Source: Hyphomicrobiales bacterium (GTDB lineage Bacteria > Pseudomonadota > Alphaproteobacteria > Rhizobiales > Devosiaceae). Taken from it: a DNA stretch of 64,000 nt. Of the stretch, positions 1 through 9,427 are shown in pieces. A program made the position numbers and the translations under genes. Within the stretch, counting starts at the first letter, position 1, and every line of letters begins with the position of its first letter. The notes beneath the pieces were generated by a model, which was not told the origin of the DNA, did not search any database, and worked only from the letters and a program-made list of their open reading frames with translations. The stretch is from NCBI GenBank assembly GCA_004144345.1, contig SEEL01000001.1, positions 152,772 to 216,771 of the forward strand. The letters are read 5' to 3'.

Positions 1-132
1 GATGTTGCGCATCAGCATCGAGACGACGAGCAGCGCGTAGGGAAAATGTGCCCAGGAATAAAGCGGACTGACCAGATCGGGCAAAAACGGAAAAGTCGCG
101 AGCGCCCACTCGCCAAAAGACGAAAAGTCCAT
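1..132 (-). CDS. membrane protein, N-terminal fragment (runs off window)
   Basis: The first 44 codons of a gene that continues beyond the left edge. The reading frame opens with ATG on the minus strand and starts MDFSSFGEWALATFPF. A hydrophobic stretch begins near residue 30 and looks like the start of a transmembrane helix. It lies 64 bases upstream of the DUF2339 stop codon and is read in the same direction, so the two could share a transcript. Too little is present to name a family. Confidence 0.45.
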   Translation of the reverse strand, partial: MDFSSFGEWALATFPFLPDLVSPLYSWAHFPYALLVVSMLMRNI

Positions 133-196
133 AGAGCCCCACCCACAGTATACCGGGCGAGTGTTGGCTATGGGCCGGGGCCGGTCAACTGGTAAG

Positions 197-2923
197 CTAG
201 GCTACAGGTGTATCCGGCGGCCGCTGCACATCCTTGGGAAGCCCGATGCCGAAGACGAAACGGGCATAGGCCCAGGAGATGCCGAGGAAGCTCAGCCCCA
301 TCAACAGGAAGCTCAGCACGCGCCACAGGCCCTCCAGTTCCGACGCGTCGAACAGGAACACTTTTACTGTCGCCGCCAACACGAAGACAAAGCTCGTGGC
401 CCGGGCGCCGCGATGTTTGAACACCACGCCGCCGATCAGCAGCAGCAGGCCGAAGGCGAGCGTGCCGATCGAATAGGCATAGAACTCGGATTGCGAGATA
501 TCGCCCTCGATGGTCGGCGCGCCGAGGTGCCAGGCCTGCCGGATATCGACCATCAGCATGGCGTAGGTCACCAGCACGGCAAACAGGGACACGCCGATGC
601 CGAAATAATGGAGCCCCGGCCGCTCGTCCTTCCGCAGATGCCAGCCGATGAAATAGAGCAGCGCGGCCGGCAGCCCATAGGCGAGCAGCGTGATGTTGAA
701 CACGATCGTCCCCGGCACCTCGAAAGGCGGCCAGAACTGCAGCAGCGGCAGGAGCTGCGTGCCCAGCATCGCCAGCCCCATCAGCCCGGTGAGGATGATG
801 CCGCCGACATAGGCGGCAGGCCGGTGGAAGCGGCGGCCCAGATAGATCGCGGCGGCGGCGAGCAGCAGCTCGGGCCCGGCAATGCGCGCCGCGACCAGCA
901 GCGTGCCGTCCCAGCTCCAGGAGATGTGCGACCACGCCAGCAGATAGAACAGCCCGATCACTTCGATGATCATGCCGGCGATATCGAGCAGCGTCACCAG
1001 CAGGCGGCTCTCCTTCGGCCGGCTCAACTGGAACAGCGTTGCACCCGCCAGCATCGCGAGGCCCGGCAGCACCAGCAGCACGAGCGCATGTTGGGTGATG
1101 TCGCGCGCGAACAGATAGGTGAAATGCCCCGGCACGCGGACGCCCGGATCGAGATAGGAGAAGGCGCCGAGGATCAGGATGGCATAGACCAGCAGATACA
1201 GCGCCGCGAGGATGCGGAGGCCGCGTACCGGCGCCCGCATATGCACCGCGCCGAGCCCGAGAATGGCAATCGCGGCCGCCGCTGGGAAATATAGCGGGTA
1301 GAGTTCCAGCACCACGGCGAGCGACACCAGCGTCGTCACCGCCCCGCCCCACGCTGCATAGACCTGGCTGCGCTGCGTCTCATCGGCAAGGCGCGGCGCG
1401 AACACGCGCAGCAGCACGACAAAGCCCGTCGCCAGGAGCAGCGCCGACGCCGCCCACAGATGTTTGTTGTCGAGCGCGCCTTGCCAGCCGGTGATCTTGA
1501 ACAGCGCGATCACGAACATGAAGACGATGGTGAAGGCGAACACGCCGGCCCACAGCCCCGGCTCGCGCAGCCGCCGGAACTGGTCCAGTGCGCCATAGCC
1601 GAGAACGATGGCGAAGAGGCCCGTGACGAGGAAGGCGCTGGTCTGGTCGGCTGTGTCCCACAGCAGCAGCGCCACGGACGCCGCGATCAGGATCGGCAGT
1701 TGCAGCGCCCGATGCGGCGGCGAGACGTAGCCGAGGCCCACCGCCAGCGCCGCGAACACGACGAGGCCCTGCCAATAGCCGATGTTGAAATCGGTCGCCC
1801 CGAGGCAGACGATGAAGCCGATGGCGGCGAGGATCACCGCCGCCGACAGGGCGCGCCGCTCGGCCGTCGCAAAGCCGGTGATACCGCGCAGGCTCACTCC
1901 ATCGCTGTCCTCGCGCCAGCCCGGCCATGAGGCGATGGCCGCGATGACCGGCAGCGCGATGATCATCACGCTGCCCCACACCGTCTCGCGCGCCAATTGC
2001 CAGCTGAAGGCCCAGGCGACGAACCACAGCGCCGGTCCGGCCAGCCCGACAATGCTGAGCCGCCACCAGCCACGGAAGCGGATCACCGCGAAGCTCACCG
2101 CCGTCAGCGCCACCACATAGAGCGCGAGGAACGCCGCATTGGCGTCGTCACCGCCATAGACGAGCGGCGCGACATAGCCGCCGACGATGCCGACCAGCGC
2201 CACCACCTGCCCATAGGCGAGCGCGATGGCGATGGCGGCGAGGCTTACCGCGACGGTCGCGATGAAGCCCGCCCCCGATGGCACGAGGCCATAGGTCTTG
2301 GTGGCGAGATAGGCCGTCGCATAGGCGGTGGCGATGGCCGCCGCGCCCAGCGCCGAGGCGATCGCGGCGACATTGCCGCCCTTCACCCGCCGCCGCACGA
2401 ATTCGGCGCCCGCGAGGAAGGCGAGCGAGGCGGCGGCCGCCGACAGCACCCGCATCTCGGGGCCGAAGAAGCCGCTCTCGATGGCGTAGCTGACGAAGAA
2501 GAAGCCGGCGACCGAGAGCGCAATCGCCCCCAGCCACACCGGCAGGCGCAGGCCGATGAAGCGTTCCCAGTCGAAGCGCTTGGGCGCCGTGACTTGCGGC
2601 GGCACCGGTGTCCACGGCCCATCCGTCGCCGGCGGCTTATCCTCGTCTGCCGCTGCCGCGGCGCCCGCTTCTGAAGGCGCCTCCTCCGGGCTGGGCATCA
2701 TCGAGGCGGCCGGCACCGGGGGCGCCTTCGCGGTTTCCGGCGCCGCCTCACCACGCAGCTCCGACAGAACCTCGGCGCCGCGATCGGGGCCGCTTTCGAG
2801 CCGCTGCAGCCTGGCGCCAAAACTCTCGTTCAACTTGGTCAGCCGCCGCTCGAGCCCGCTGATGCGCCCGCCCAGCACGAACACGGTCACGACAAGCGCA
2901 ATGATCGCCAGCAACTCGCCCAT
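197..2923 (-). CDS. DUF2339 family polytopic membrane protein
   Basis: A 908-residue protein. Residues about 1-20 form a membrane helix, followed by a short charged coiled-coil-like segment. Residues 60-115 are rich in Ala, Pro and Glu. The remainder consists of more than twenty consecutive hydrophobic segments separated by short Arg/Gly loops. This architecture and length match DUF2339 membrane proteins, which have no established function. The start ATG gives MGELLAIIALVV, a good membrane entry. A 200-base gap separates it from the divergent acyltransferase. The family call is firm; no role is claimed. Confidence 0.85.
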   Translation of the reverse strand: MGELLAIIALVVTVFVLGGRISGLERRLTKLNESFGARLQRLESGPDRGAEVLSELRGEAAPETAKAPPVPAASMMPSPEEAPSEAGAAAAADEDKPPATDGPWTPVPPQVTAPKRFDWERFIGLRLPVWLGAIALSVAGFFFVSYAIESGFFGPEMRVLSAAAASLAFLAGAEFVRRRVKGGNVAAIASALGAAAIATAYATAYLATKTYGLVPSGAGFIATVAVSLAAIAIALAYGQVVALVGIVGGYVAPLVYGGDDANAAFLALYVVALTAVSFAVIRFRGWWRLSIVGLAGPALWFVAWAFSWQLARETVWGSVMIIALPVIAAIASWPGWREDSDGVSLRGITGFATAERRALSAAVILAAIGFIVCLGATDFNIGYWQGLVVFAALAVGLGYVSPPHRALQLPILIAASVALLLWDTADQTSAFLVTGLFAIVLGYGALDQFRRLREPGLWAGVFAFTIVFMFVIALFKITGWQGALDNKHLWAASALLLATGFVVLLRVFAPRLADETQRSQVYAAWGGAVTTLVSLAVVLELYPLYFPAAAAIAILGLGAVHMRAPVRGLRILAALYLLVYAILILGAFSYLDPGVRVPGHFTYLFARDITQHALVLLVLPGLAMLAGATLFQLSRPKESRLLVTLLDIAGMIIEVIGLFYLLAWSHISWSWDGTLLVAARIAGPELLLAAAAIYLGRRFHRPAAYVGGIILTGLMGLAMLGTQLLPLLQFWPPFEVPGTIVFNITLLAYGLPAALLYFIGWHLRKDERPGLHYFGIGVSLFAVLVTYAMLMVDIRQAWHLGAPTIEGDISQSEFYAYSIGTLAFGLLLLIGGVVFKHRGARATSFVFVLAATVKVFLFDASELEGLWRVLSFLLMGLSFLGISWAYARFVFGIGLPKDVQRPPDTPVA

Positions 2924-3124
2924 GCGATTTCAACCCTCAATGCCCGCGGCGAGAGGGCCATGCTGCCCGCGCCGCGTCAAGCCGAGGGTTGCGCCCGCGC
3001 GGTGCAGATGTAATGGATTACATCTGCGCCGGGAGGGGAAGCGGCTGGGCCAGCGGCTGGAGCGCGTTCCGCGCGAAACCGCTGGACCAGAGCACATAAA
3101 GAGCCAGCGCCGAGGGAGGTTCAT

Positions 3125-4342
3125 TTGTCCGATAGCCGTCTGGCCGGGGCCGATTTCGTGCGCGCCGCCGCCTGTCTCATGGTCGTGGCCCATCACGTGG
3201 CGCAACGCATCTCGCCCGATATCCTGACGCCCGGCCAGCAGGGCCTCGCCATGGGCGTCCAGATGTTCGCCTTCGGCGTCGCGGCATTCTTCGTGCTCTC
3301 GGGCTATCTGCTCGCCCGCCCGTTCTGGGTGGCGCTCGACAAGGGCGACCCGATGCCGTCGCTGCGCACCTACGCCATCCGGCGCGGCGCCCGCATCCTG
3401 CCCGCCTTCTGGCTCAACCTCACCATCGTCTTCGTGCTGAGCTTTACCCTGCTCGGCACGCCCTTCGATGGCCCGCTGCTGCTGCGCTATCTGAGCGGCA
3501 TGTTCCTCGTCGCCGATTTCCACTGGCTCACCTGGTTCCCGGTCGAGTTCAACGGCCCGCTCTGGTCGATCGGCGCCGAAATCACCTCCTATGCGCTGCT
3601 GCCGCTCTGCCTCTGGCTGCTGTTCAAGCTGCCGTTCACGCGCGGCTGGCTCGCCCGCCTCGGCTGGGTCGCCATCATCGGTGCGCTGCTCGGCCTGCAA
3701 TTGCTGGCGCTGCGTTACCTCATGCCCGATGCCAATCTGCGCGGCTGGGAATATGGCATGGTGGGCGGCGCGAAATTCTGGTGGCCCAATTACAACCCCA
3801 TCGCCTTCTACGCGATCTTCGCCGTCGGGGCGCTCGCCGCCGGCGTGCAGGTCAAGCTCGCAACGCTGCGCTCAGGCTGGTTCGATCTCGTGGCGCTGGG
3901 CGGCCTCGGCCTCGCCATCTGGGCGCTGTGGGCGGGCTTCCCCTACCCCGATGCCTATGGCTGGGCCGGCATCCCCTATGGCTATCCGTGGTTCCCGCTC
4001 GGCGTCGCGCTCATCCTCGTCGGCACGCCCTCCTCGGTCGTGCTGCACAAGCTCACTGAGCTCTCGCCCATCGCCTATGTCGCGCGCGTCTCGTTCGGTG
4101 TCTACATCTGGCACTACATGCTGATGGAGATCGTCCGCGTCCTCTGGCAGCCGCGCTACATCTATGCCGGCATGATCAATGCCGGCGCCTGGGCGTGGAT
4201 CAGCCTCGCCGTCGTGGTGATGAGCTTCTTCATCGCGACGCTCTCCTATGCGCTGCTCGAAGAGCCAATCATCCGCTGGGCCCGTGGCCTCGAAAAGCGC
4301 GCGACCCCCGCCAACCCCACCCTCTCTCCTGCCGCAGGCTGA
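3125..4342 (+). CDS. acyltransferase-3 family membrane protein (OafA/YrhL-like)
   Basis: A 405-residue integral membrane acyltransferase of the family that O-acetylates surface sugars, peptidoglycan or glucans. The N-terminus has the family signature: RAAACLMVVAHH near residues 13-24, where the His is the likely catalytic residue, then FFVLSGYLLARPF and RRGARILPAFW. About ten hydrophobic segments follow. The start is TTG, chosen because a strong GGAGG ribosome-binding site lies five bases upstream and no ATG fits. The next gene starts one base after its stop, so the two are probably cotranscribed. The acceptor cannot be deduced. Confidence 0.88.
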   Translation: MSDSRLAGADFVRAAACLMVVAHHVAQRISPDILTPGQQGLAMGVQMFAFGVAAFFVLSGYLLARPFWVALDKGDPMPSLRTYAIRRGARILPAFWLNLTIVFVLSFTLLGTPFDGPLLLRYLSGMFLVADFHWLTWFPVEFNGPLWSIGAEITSYALLPLCLWLLFKLPFTRGWLARLGWVAIIGALLGLQLLALRYLMPDANLRGWEYGMVGGAKFWWPNYNPIAFYAIFAVGALAAGVQVKLATLRSGWFDLVALGGLGLAIWALWAGFPYPDAYGWAGIPYGYPWFPLGVALILVGTPSSVVLHKLTELSPIAYVARVSFGVYIWHYMLMEIVRVLWQPRYIYAGMINAGAWAWISLAVVVMSFFIATLSYALLEEPIIRWARGLEKRATPANPTLSPAAG

Positions 4343-4343
4343 C

Positions 4344-4922
4344 ATGCCCGAAACTGGAACGCCGTACTGGATCAACGAACCGCCGGCCCATCGCGAGGCC
4401 GGCGGCGTGCTCCATGTCACCACCGGCAAAGACACCGACTGGTGGAACAACACCTTCTATGGCTTCAAGCATCTGAGTGGCCATTTCCGCGCCACGCCGG
4501 TCAGCGGCGACTTCAGCCTCACCGTCAGCTTTGCCGCGCCCTATGCCAATCTCTACGACCAGGCCGGGGCGATGCTGCGCGTCGATGACAATAACTGGCT
4601 TAAATGCGGCGTCGAATTTACCGATGGCCGCAAGAACTTCTCCGTCGTCGTCACCCGCGACGACCAGTCCGACTGGTCGGTGATGCCGCTCGATGGCGAT
4701 GTCGAAGCGCCCGTCACCTTGCGCCTCACCCGCCACGCCGAGGCGCTGCGCGTGCAGATCGAGCGCGACGGCAAGTTCCACCTCGTCCGCCTCGCCTTCC
4801 TCAACATGCCGGAAACTATCGAGGCCGGACCGATGTGCTGCTCACCGCTGGGCGAGGGGCTCGCCGTCGCCTTCCAGCGCCTCAGCTTCGAGGCGCCCAT
4901 CGACCGCGAGCTGCACGATTAG
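4344..4922 (+). CDS. DUF1349 domain-containing protein
   Basis: A 192-residue soluble protein of the DUF1349 beta-sandwich type, related to concanavalin-like folds. Recognisable pieces are WWNNTFYGF near residue 33, DFSLTVSFAAPYANLYDQAGAMLR, and WLKCGVEF followed by SVVVTRDD. A longer frame is open upstream, but ATG at 4344 lies one base after the acyltransferase stop and gives the expected family length. Members are thought to bind sugars, but no enzymatic role is established. Its stop overlaps the stop of the converging tspO-like gene. Confidence 0.8.
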   Translation: MPETGTPYWINEPPAHREAGGVLHVTTGKDTDWWNNTFYGFKHLSGHFRATPVSGDFSLTVSFAAPYANLYDQAGAMLRVDDNNWLKCGVEFTDGRKNFSVVVTRDDQSDWSVMPLDGDVEAPVTLRLTRHAEALRVQIERDGKFHLVRLAFLNMPETIEAGPMCCSPLGEGLAVAFQRLSFEAPIDRELHD

Positions 4923-5401
4923 TTGAGGATCGCGATCGACAGATTCAGCGTCGAGGCAAACGCCACCCACGCCGCATAGGGCACGAACATCAGCGCCGAA
5001 GCGCGGTCGCGGTTCCAGTTCACCACGATGAAGGCGAGGATCAGCGCGAGGATCGTGATGATGATGGCGAAAGCCGGCCACAGCAGATGCAGCGTGAACC
5101 AGGTCGGCGACCAGGCCCAGTTGAGCAGCATCTGCGCGCCCCACAGGAACATCGCCGGGCTCGACGCATCGCGGAGGAAGACGCGCGCCCCGGCAATGCC
5201 GATCAGCACGTAGAGCGTGAACCACATCGGCGCGAACAGCCAGTTCGGCGGATTGAACGGCGGCTTGTTCAGTGACTCATACCAGGCATCGGGCCCGGTG
5301 CTGATGCCGATCACGGCACCCACGCCGACGACGAGGGCAATGAAGATCGCGGTGACGACCAGCGTCCGCGGGCTGCGATAATCGAGGGTCATTGTGCTCA
5401 T
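4919..5401 (-). CDS. TspO/MBR family tryptophan-rich sensory protein
   Basis: A 160-residue five-helix membrane protein of the TspO/peripheral benzodiazepine receptor family, which binds porphyrins and other hydrophobic ligands. Visible signatures are WYESLNKPPFNPPNWLF after the first helix, MWFTLYVLIGIAG, and LNWAWSPTWF. The longest frame begins 14 codons earlier, but the ATG giving MSTMTLDYRS is a better start, with AGGA about nine bases upstream. The N-terminal extension would overlap an inverted repeat at 5410-5425. The gene converges on DUF1349 with overlapping stop codons. Confidence 0.92.
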   Translation of the reverse strand: MSTMTLDYRSPRTLVVTAIFIALVVGVGAVIGISTGPDAWYESLNKPPFNPPNWLFAPMWFTLYVLIGIAGARVFLRDASSPAMFLWGAQMLLNWAWSPTWFTLHLLWPAFAIIITILALILAFIVVNWNRDRASALMFVPYAAWVAFASTLNLSIAILN

Positions 5402-5442
5402 GGGGGTCCTAACGCGCGTAACGCGCTTTAGGTTCACCCGCA

Positions 5443-6738
5443 CTAGCCCCGGTGGCGCAGCACCATGGCGAAAAAGCCGTCGGTCCCGGTCTTGAGCGGC
5501 GTCAGCAGTGCCCCGCCTTCCGGCGTCAGATGCACCTGCGCCGACGCCCCCGGCGCCATCGCCTCGAGCAGCGGCCCGGCTGGCACCGCCTCGAATTCGG
5601 GATGCGCGGCAAGGAAGCGCCGCATCTGCCCGCTGTTCTCCTCATCGAGGATCGAGCAGGTGATGTAGACCAGCTCGCCGCCCGGCTTCACATAGCGCAC
5701 GCCCGCTTCGAGGATCGCCGCCTGTTCGTCGACGCGCAGCGCCAATTGCTCGGCGCTCAGCTTCCACTTCGCATGCGGCTGCCGCCGCCAGGTGCCCGAG
5801 CCGGTGCATGGCGCATCGAGCACCACGCGGTCCATCTTGCCCACCAGATCGTCCAGCGCACCCTCGCCCGGCGCGCGCACCTGCACATTGCGCGCGCCAT
5901 TGCGCTTCAGCCGGTCATAGATCGGCGCCAGCCGGTGGCGGTCGCTGTCATAGGCGAAGATCTGGCCCTTGTTGCCCATCGACGCGGCCATCGCCAGCGT
6001 CTTGCCGCCGGCCCCGGCGCAGAGGTCGAGCACCTGCTCGCCGGGCTTGGCGCCCGCCAGCAGCGCCACGATCTGGCTGCCCTGGTCCTGCACTTCGAAC
6101 CAGCCCTTGAGATAGCCCTCGTCGGCCTGCACGTTCGGCGTGCGGCTGTCGCGCTCGCCCCCGGCGATGCGGACACCCACCGGCGAAAGCGCCGCCGGCT
6201 GCGCCGCGACACGCTCCAGCGATTTCAGCACCCGCGCGCGGTCCGCCTTCAGCGTGTTGACGCGCAAATCCAGCGCCGGCCGCCCGGCCATGGCCCTGCC
6301 CTCGTCGCGCCAGAACGGCCCGAGGCTCGCCTTCAGCGACGGCACCACCCATTCGGGGAAATCGGCGCGAACGTATTCGGGCGCGTCTTCCAGCGGATCG
6401 GCGCTGCTCAGCCGCTGCACTTCGTCGGCGCTGAGCACTTCGGGCGCATGGGTGTCGGCGGCGAACAGATCGTTGAGCTCTTCCGGCGTCGCGCCCCAGT
6501 CGCGCACCGCGACGGCCAGCACCAGCGCCCGCGCGCTGTCGCTGCCCATCGCAAAGCCATGGCTCGCGCGCTTGCGCAGCGCGTCATAGACAATGTTGCC
6601 GATGGCGGCGCGGTCGCCCGCCCCCGCAAAGCGGTTGTTGATCCCCCACGCCTTCAGCGCCTCGGCCACCGGCCGGTGACGCTGTGCAATATCCTCGAGG
6701 ATTTCGATGGCGGCGGAGAGACGGCCAGGCAATTTCAT
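5443..6738 (-). CDS. RsmB/NOP2/Sun family rRNA (cytosine-5) methyltransferase
   Basis: A 431-residue SAM-dependent methyltransferase likely to modify a cytosine in rRNA. Residues 1-130 resemble the NusB-like RNA-binding domain of RsmB. The catalytic domain shows LDLCAGAGGKTLAMAA for SAM binding, LDAPCTGSGTWRR carrying the motif IV Cys, and YITCSILDEENSGQ carrying the second catalytic Cys. Both cysteines needed by the two-Cys mechanism are present. The start ATG overlaps the MAPEG stop (ATGA), so it is the last gene of the guaB operon. The exact target base is unknown. Confidence 0.92.
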   Translation of the reverse strand: MKLPGRLSAAIEILEDIAQRHRPVAEALKAWGINNRFAGAGDRAAIGNIVYDALRKRASHGFAMGSDSARALVLAVAVRDWGATPEELNDLFAADTHAPEVLSADEVQRLSSADPLEDAPEYVRADFPEWVVPSLKASLGPFWRDEGRAMAGRPALDLRVNTLKADRARVLKSLERVAAQPAALSPVGVRIAGGERDSRTPNVQADEGYLKGWFEVQDQGSQIVALLAGAKPGEQVLDLCAGAGGKTLAMAASMGNKGQIFAYDSDRHRLAPIYDRLKRNGARNVQVRAPGEGALDDLVGKMDRVVLDAPCTGSGTWRRQPHAKWKLSAEQLALRVDEQAAILEAGVRYVKPGGELVYITCSILDEENSGQMRRFLAAHPEFEAVPAGPLLEAMAPGASAQVHLTPEGGALLTPLKTGTDGFFAMVLRHRG

Positions 6739-7178
6739 ACGCGGTTCCAGACCCAGATGAAGAACAGCCGGGCGATAAGCTCCAGCCAGAAGAAACTCAA
6801 CAGGCCGAGGCCCACCACATAGGCGGCAAAACGCGACGGCACATGATTGCGCGCCGCGAACACCGCAGCATGGACGATCCGGCTCAGCACGAACAGCCAG
6901 GCCAGCAGCGCCTCGATCCAGATCGAGCCGAAAAACAGCGACAGGCCGCAGGCCACGTAGAACAGCACCGGCAGCTGGAACTGGTTGTCGAACGCATTCG
7001 ACACCCGCTTCTCATGCTCCGGCCACGGCTCGCGCGACAGCGCCATGTCGCGCAGCTTCATCTCGCCGCGCGCCACCATGGGCACGCGGATGGCGCCCAT
7101 CACCAGCAGCAGCACCAGCGCAATCGCCCCCTGCGCCAGCACCGCGCCGGCGACCCACAGCGAGAATTCGGTCATCAT
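6735..7178 (-). CDS. MAPEG family membrane protein
   Basis: A 147-residue protein with four hydrophobic helices, in the MAPEG superfamily of eicosanoid and glutathione metabolism. Supporting pieces are the RGEMKLRDMALSREPWPEH loop after helix 1, then KRVSNAFDNQFQLPVLFYV, a typical MAPEG helix-2 region, and RIVHAAVFAARNHVPSRFAAY near helix 3. A longer frame is open upstream, but the paired ATGs at 7178/7175 overlap the upstream stop as ATGATGA. It sits between a membrane protein and RsmB in one operon. The substrate is not predictable. Confidence 0.85.
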   Translation of the reverse strand: MMTEFSLWVAGAVLAQGAIALVLLLVMGAIRVPMVARGEMKLRDMALSREPWPEHEKRVSNAFDNQFQLPVLFYVACGLSLFFGSIWIEALLAWLFVLSRIVHAAVFAARNHVPSRFAAYVVGLGLLSFFWLELIARLFFIWVWNRV

Positions 7179-7738
7179 GCGCCCTGCCCGCGCCGGCGGA
7201 ACAGCTTTGCGACGAAAGGTCCAAGCGCCAGCACGAGCAGCGCCGTATAGGCGAGCGACGACAGCACGCTCTTGGTCAGGGTCAGGCCCGAGGCCAGTCC
7301 GACCTGCGCGTCGGTCAAGGCGTCGGCCGGGGTCGCGAGCATGCCCGATACCGCGGCGTTCTCGCCGAGATCGCACGCCACCGCCGCAACGATCAGGGCC
7401 ACCAGCAGCGGCGGCAGCCACGCGGGCAGCGGCAGGCCGTGGCGGCGCCAGCGCGCCGACGCGGCCACCAGCCAATAGCCCACCGTGAGCCCGAGCAGGA
7501 TCGGGAACGCCATGTCCCAGCGATGCTGGACGTTTTCGTAATAGTCGATGCCCGCCGGCCCCAGCGCCGTCACGATGGCCGCGGCGACCGGGCGGTCATA
7601 GCCGCCGGGCCGCAGGTCGAAGACGGCGAGGCCGCCGGTGAGTTGCGCCAGATGCGGCAGCGTCGTGGTGAGCATCACGGCGTAGACCACCACGGTCGCC
7701 GCCGTTACCACCCACGCCGCTATCCGCCAGCGGCTCAT
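7175..7738 (-). CDS. hypothetical membrane protein in guaB operon
   Basis: A 187-residue protein that I do not recognise. It has a strong N-terminal helix (residues 5-23), then about 50 residues with DLRPGGYD, which could face the periplasm. Three further hydrophobic segments follow near residues 78-95, 107-123 and 152-175, and the tail is basic (KLFRRRGQGA). The start ATG shares a base with the guaB stop (TGATG) and its own stop overlaps the MAPEG start. It is therefore translationally coupled on both sides. Confidence 0.8.
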   Translation of the reverse strand: MSRWRIAAWVVTAATVVVYAVMLTTTLPHLAQLTGGLAVFDLRPGGYDRPVAAAIVTALGPAGIDYYENVQHRWDMAFPILLGLTVGYWLVAASARWRRHGLPLPAWLPPLLVALIVAAVACDLGENAAVSGMLATPADALTDAQVGLASGLTLTKSVLSSLAYTALLVLALGPFVAKLFRRRGQGA

Positions 7739-9240
7739 CAGATGCCGCCGCGATAGTTCGGCGGCTCGCGCGTGATGGTCACGTCGTGCACATGGCTTTC
7801 GCTCAGCGCCGCGCCCGAGATTTTGACGAACGTCGCGTTGTCGCGGAAGTCCCGCAGATCGCGGGCGCCGGTGTAGCCCATCGCGGCGCGGAGGCCGCCT
7901 GCCAGCTGGTGCAGCACATTGCCCGCCGGGCCCTTATACGGCACCTGCCCCTCAATGCCCTCGGGCACGAGTTTCAGCTGGTCGCGCACTTCCTGCTGGA
8001 AATAGCGGTCGGCCGAGCCGCGCGCCATGGCGCCCACCGAGCCCATGCCGCGATAGGCTTTGTAGCTGCGGCCCTGGTAGAGATAGACCTCGCCCGGGCT
8101 TTCGTCGGTACCGGCGAGGAGCGAGCCGACCATCGCGACCGACGCGCCGCCCGCGAGGGCCTTGGCGAGATCGCCCGAGAATTTGATGCCGCCATCGGCG
8201 ATCACTGGAACGCCGCTCTTGTCGGCTTCCTCGGCACAGGCCATCACCGCCGCAAGTTGCGGCACACCCACACCGGCGACGATGCGTGTGGTGCAGATCG
8301 AGCCCGGGCCGATGCCCACCTTGATCGAATCCGCGCCCGCATCGATCAGCGCGCGCGTCGCTTCCGCCGTCGCCACATTGCCGGCGACAATGCGGGTCGA
8401 ATTGCTCTCGCGCTTGACGCGCTCCACCGCCTCGGCGACGCGCACCGAATGGCCATGCGCCGTGTCGATCACGAGGAGATCGACGCCGGCATCGATCAGC
8501 GCCATCGAGCGCTCAAAGCCCTTGTCGCCCACCGTCGAAGCCGCCGCGACGCGGAGGCGCCCCTGCGCATCCTTGACCGCCATCGGGTTGAGCTGGGCCT
8601 TCTCGATGTCCTTGACGGTCACGAGGCCGACGAGGTTGCCCTCATCGTCCACCACCAGCAGCTTTTCGATGCGGTGGCGATGCAGCAGCGACTTCGCCTC
8701 ATCCTTGCCGACGCCATCGCGCACGGTGATGAGGTTCTCATGCGTCATGAGCTCGGAAATCTTCTGCCGCTCATTGGTGGCAAAGCGCACGTCGCGGTTG
8801 GTCAGGATGCCGATCAGCTTGCCGGTCACGCGCCCGCCCATGCCGCCATTGGCGACCACCGGAATGCCGGAGATGCGGTTGGCGCGCATCAGGGCCAGCG
8901 CCTCGGCCAGCGTCGCGTCCGGGCCGATGGTGATGGGGTTCACCACCATGCCGCTCTCGAACGATTTTACCTGCCGCACCTGCTCGGCCTGCTGCTCGGG
9001 CTCGAGGTTGCGATGGATGACGCCGAGGCCACCGGCCTGCGCCATGGCAATCGCCATCTCATATTCGGTCACGGTGTCCATGGCCGCCGACAGCAGCGGC
9101 AGGTTCAGCTCGATGTCTTTGGTCACGCGGGAGCGGACGCTGACTTCGGTCGGCAGCACCTCGGAGCGCGCCGGCTGCAGCAGCACGTCGTCGAAGGTCA
9201 GGGCGGAATCGCCGGTAATAGAGGTGATGATCTTCGCCAA
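7738..9240 (-). CDS. guaB: IMP dehydrogenase
   Basis: A 500-residue NAD-dependent enzyme that oxidises IMP to XMP, the committed step of GMP synthesis. The barrel begins [20 protein letters not shown]. Two CBS modules follow at about residues 95-215. The catalytic loop [18 protein letters not shown] carries the active-site Cys, and the flap region RGMGSVGAM is present. The start is TTG with a GGAAGGG ribosome-binding site about eight bases upstream; there is no better in-frame ATG. It is the first gene of a four-gene minus-strand operon ending in the rRNA methyltransferase. Confidence 0.97.
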   Translation of the reverse strand: MAKIITSITGDSALTFDDVLLQPARSEVLPTEVSVRSRVTKDIELNLPLLSAAMDTVTEYEMAIAMAQAGGLGVIHRNLEPEQQAEQVRQVKSFESGMVVNPITIGPDATLAEALALMRANRISGIPVVANGGMGGRVTGKLIGILTNRDVRFATNERQKISELMTHENLITVRDGVGKDEAKSLLHRHRIEKLLVVDDEGNLVGLVTVKDIEKAQLNPMAVKDAQGRLRVAAASTVGDKGFERSMALIDAGVDLLVIDTAHGHSVRVAEAVERVKRESNSTRIVAGNVATAEATRALIDAGADSIKVGIGPGSICTTRIVAGVGVPQLAAVMACAEEADKSGVPVIADGGIKFSGDLAKALAGGASVAMVGSLLAGTDESPGEVYLYQGRSYKAYRGMGSVGAMARGSADRYFQQEVRDQLKLVPEGIEGQVPYKGPAGNVLHQLAGGLRAAMGYTGARDLRDFRDNATFVKISGAALSESHVHDVTITREPPNYRGGI

Positions 9241-9319
9241 GGGGAAGCCCTTCCGTTTCGCGACTAGAGAATACAGGAAGCCCGCGCCGGCGACTCAAGC
9301 GCCTTCGCGGGTTGGCGAG

Positions 9320-9332
9320 GGTGATTATCACC
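9320..9332. promoter_or_regulatory. 13-bp perfect palindrome upstream of guaB
   Basis: GGTGATTATCACC is a perfect inverted repeat of 6-bp arms around one T. It lies in the 187-base space between guaB and the divergent sulfotransferase, 80 bases before the guaB start. It has the size of an operator for a dimeric regulator, but no binding protein can be named. It could act on either gene. Confidence 0.35.
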
Positions 9333-9427
9333 GGCCCCGGCAAATGCAAAGGCCGATGGAGCATGCCAGCCGCGCGTGCTACACTTACCCACGAAGGTAG
9401 TATTCCCATAGTCTTTGTAAGGACTTG

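Noticed and set aside
161..1294. 377-codon open frame on the plus strand, opposite DUF2339
   Set aside because: It is rich in Gln, His, Arg and Asp with no family features, lies fully antisense to a well supported membrane protein, and is typical of GC-biased shadow frames.
5405..5430. Inverted repeat AACGCGCGTAACGCGC region upstream of TspO as an operator
   Set aside because: The arms are short and GC-biased and overlap the possible longer tspO frame; evidence is too thin for a feature.
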